The notes under the pieces were generated by a model. It was not told the origin of the DNA. It saw only the letters and a program-made list of their open reading frames with translations, and searched no databases. Source: Flavobacteriales bacterium (GTDB taxonomy: Bacteria; Bacteroidota; Bacteroidia; Flavobacteriales_E; Vicingaceae). Taken from it: 64,000 nt of DNA. Location of the stretch: contig CAJPFH010000006.1 in assembly GCA_905339165.1 (NCBI GenBank), positions 62,001 through 126,000 of the forward strand, in the 5' to 3' direction. Shown here piece by piece: positions 63,515 through 64,000 of this stretch. The position numbers were made by a program, and so were the translations under genes. Every line of letters begins with the position of its first letter. Position 1 is the stretch's first letter.

Positions 63515-64000
63515 ATGCGTTATTTGCCAATACCTGCCGATTTATTTACAGAAAACAGAAAAAAATTTATTCAAAAATTGCTTCCTGCTTCGTTGGCTGT
63601 TTTTAACAGCAATGATATAATGCCTACCAATGCCGATGGAACCATGCCTTTTAGGCAAAATAACGATTTGTTTTGGCTGTCAGGTATCGATCAAGAAGAA
63701 ACCATTTTACTGCTCTTTCCCAATTGTAAAAACGAACAGCATCGTGAAGTATTGTTTGTACGCGAAACCAACGAAACCATAGCTATTTGGGAAGGTGAAA
63801 AATTAACCAAACAAAAAGCCACCGAAGTTTCCGGAATAAAAACGGTTTATTGGCTTTCGCAGTTTCATCAGGTATTTTCGGCATTAATGTTTGAATGTAA
63901 AAATGTGTATTTGAATACCAACGAACATACGAGGGCTGTGGTGGAAGTTGAAACACGCGATGCACGCTTTATTAAATGGTGCAAGGAAAAATTCCCTACA
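63515..64000 (+). CDS. Xaa-Pro aminopeptidase (M24B), 5' part only
   Basis: 162 codons before the window ends. The N-terminal aminopeptidase-P domain (NADGTMPFRQNNDLFWLSGIDQEET, then a VFVRETNETIAIWEGEKL segment) is recognisable. The metal-binding catalytic domain lies beyond the right edge. It would cleave peptides with proline in second position. The ATG at 63515 follows a -7 element. Confidence 0.82.
   Translation, partial: MRYLPIPADLFTENRKKFIQKLLPASLAVFNSNDIMPTNADGTMPFRQNNDLFWLSGIDQEETILLLFPNCKNEQHREVLFVRETNETIAIWEGEKLTKQKATEVSGIKTVYWLSQFHQVFSALMFECKNVYLNTNEHTRAVVEVETRDARFIKWCKEKFPT

Overview
The window looks like chromosomal DNA of an AT-rich (roughly one-third G+C by eye) member of the Bacteroidota, probably near the Flavobacteriales. 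The evidence is type IX secretion components (PorG, PorW/SprE) with both kinds of T9SS cargo tail, an IPExxxVDY-family protein, DUF6089-type barrels, a bifunctional HisB, and many TAnnTTTG octamers just upstream of genes, which is the -7 element of the Bacteroidota primary sigma factor. No rRNA, tRNA, CRISPR array, insertion sequence or prophage was seen. Genes are tightly packed and no gap exceeds 300 bases.

Layout. 0-13.3 kb is core metabolism: an ABC exporter, purN, an iodotyrosine-deiodinase-like flavoprotein, acpP-fabF-rnc, pyk, an M42 peptidase, an esterase, pdxJ, and a CBS protein/minor BamA-like protein/nadK block. 13.4-14.9 kb holds a tiny UVR-motif protein, a VOC protein and a crotonase. 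15-21.9 kb is a tandem array of three large secreted proteins with gliding-motility C-terminal tails. 22-26.6 kb carries kbl and a SiaABC-like partner-switching set: a TPR-transmembrane-SpoIIE phosphatase, a SiaC phosphoprotein and a tandem-fused SiaB kinase. 26.7-32.4 kb is housekeeping (typA, paaI, queG, ruvB, cvpA-like, tag). 32.4-38.3 kb is a leftward run ending in uppS and bamA, headed by two paralogous barrels and porG. 38.5-49.9 kb has paaZ, three secreted proteins of unknown function, polA, an M28 peptidase, cysS, a MORN-repeat protein and tdh. 50-52.4 kb is the tyrosine-degradation pair hmgA-hppD. 52.4-54.6 kb has a small barrel-like protein and a glycine-rich T9SS cargo. 54.6-59.1 kb is a histidine operon (hisGDCB) preceded by a leader peptide and attenuator. 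The right end has a glutamine amidotransferase, an AIM24-type protein, porW/sprE and a truncated aminopeptidase P.

How genes work together. Kbl and Tdh together convert threonine to glycine and acetyl-CoA. HppD and HmgA open the tyrosine ring. PaaZ, PaaI and the crotonase are isolated acyl-CoA catabolism pieces. BamA, UppS, PorG and PorW serve envelope biogenesis and T9SS export, and the CHU_C and Por-tail proteins are likely substrates.

Most notable are the histidine attenuator, where the antiterminator arm overlaps the leader stop codon; the fused SiaB kinase beside its partner and phosphatase; the RNase III gene without an ATG, in frame with fabF; and the deiodinase-like enzyme with its substrate-lid triad intact. 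Everything was read by eye. Family calls rest on recognised motifs, not database searches.
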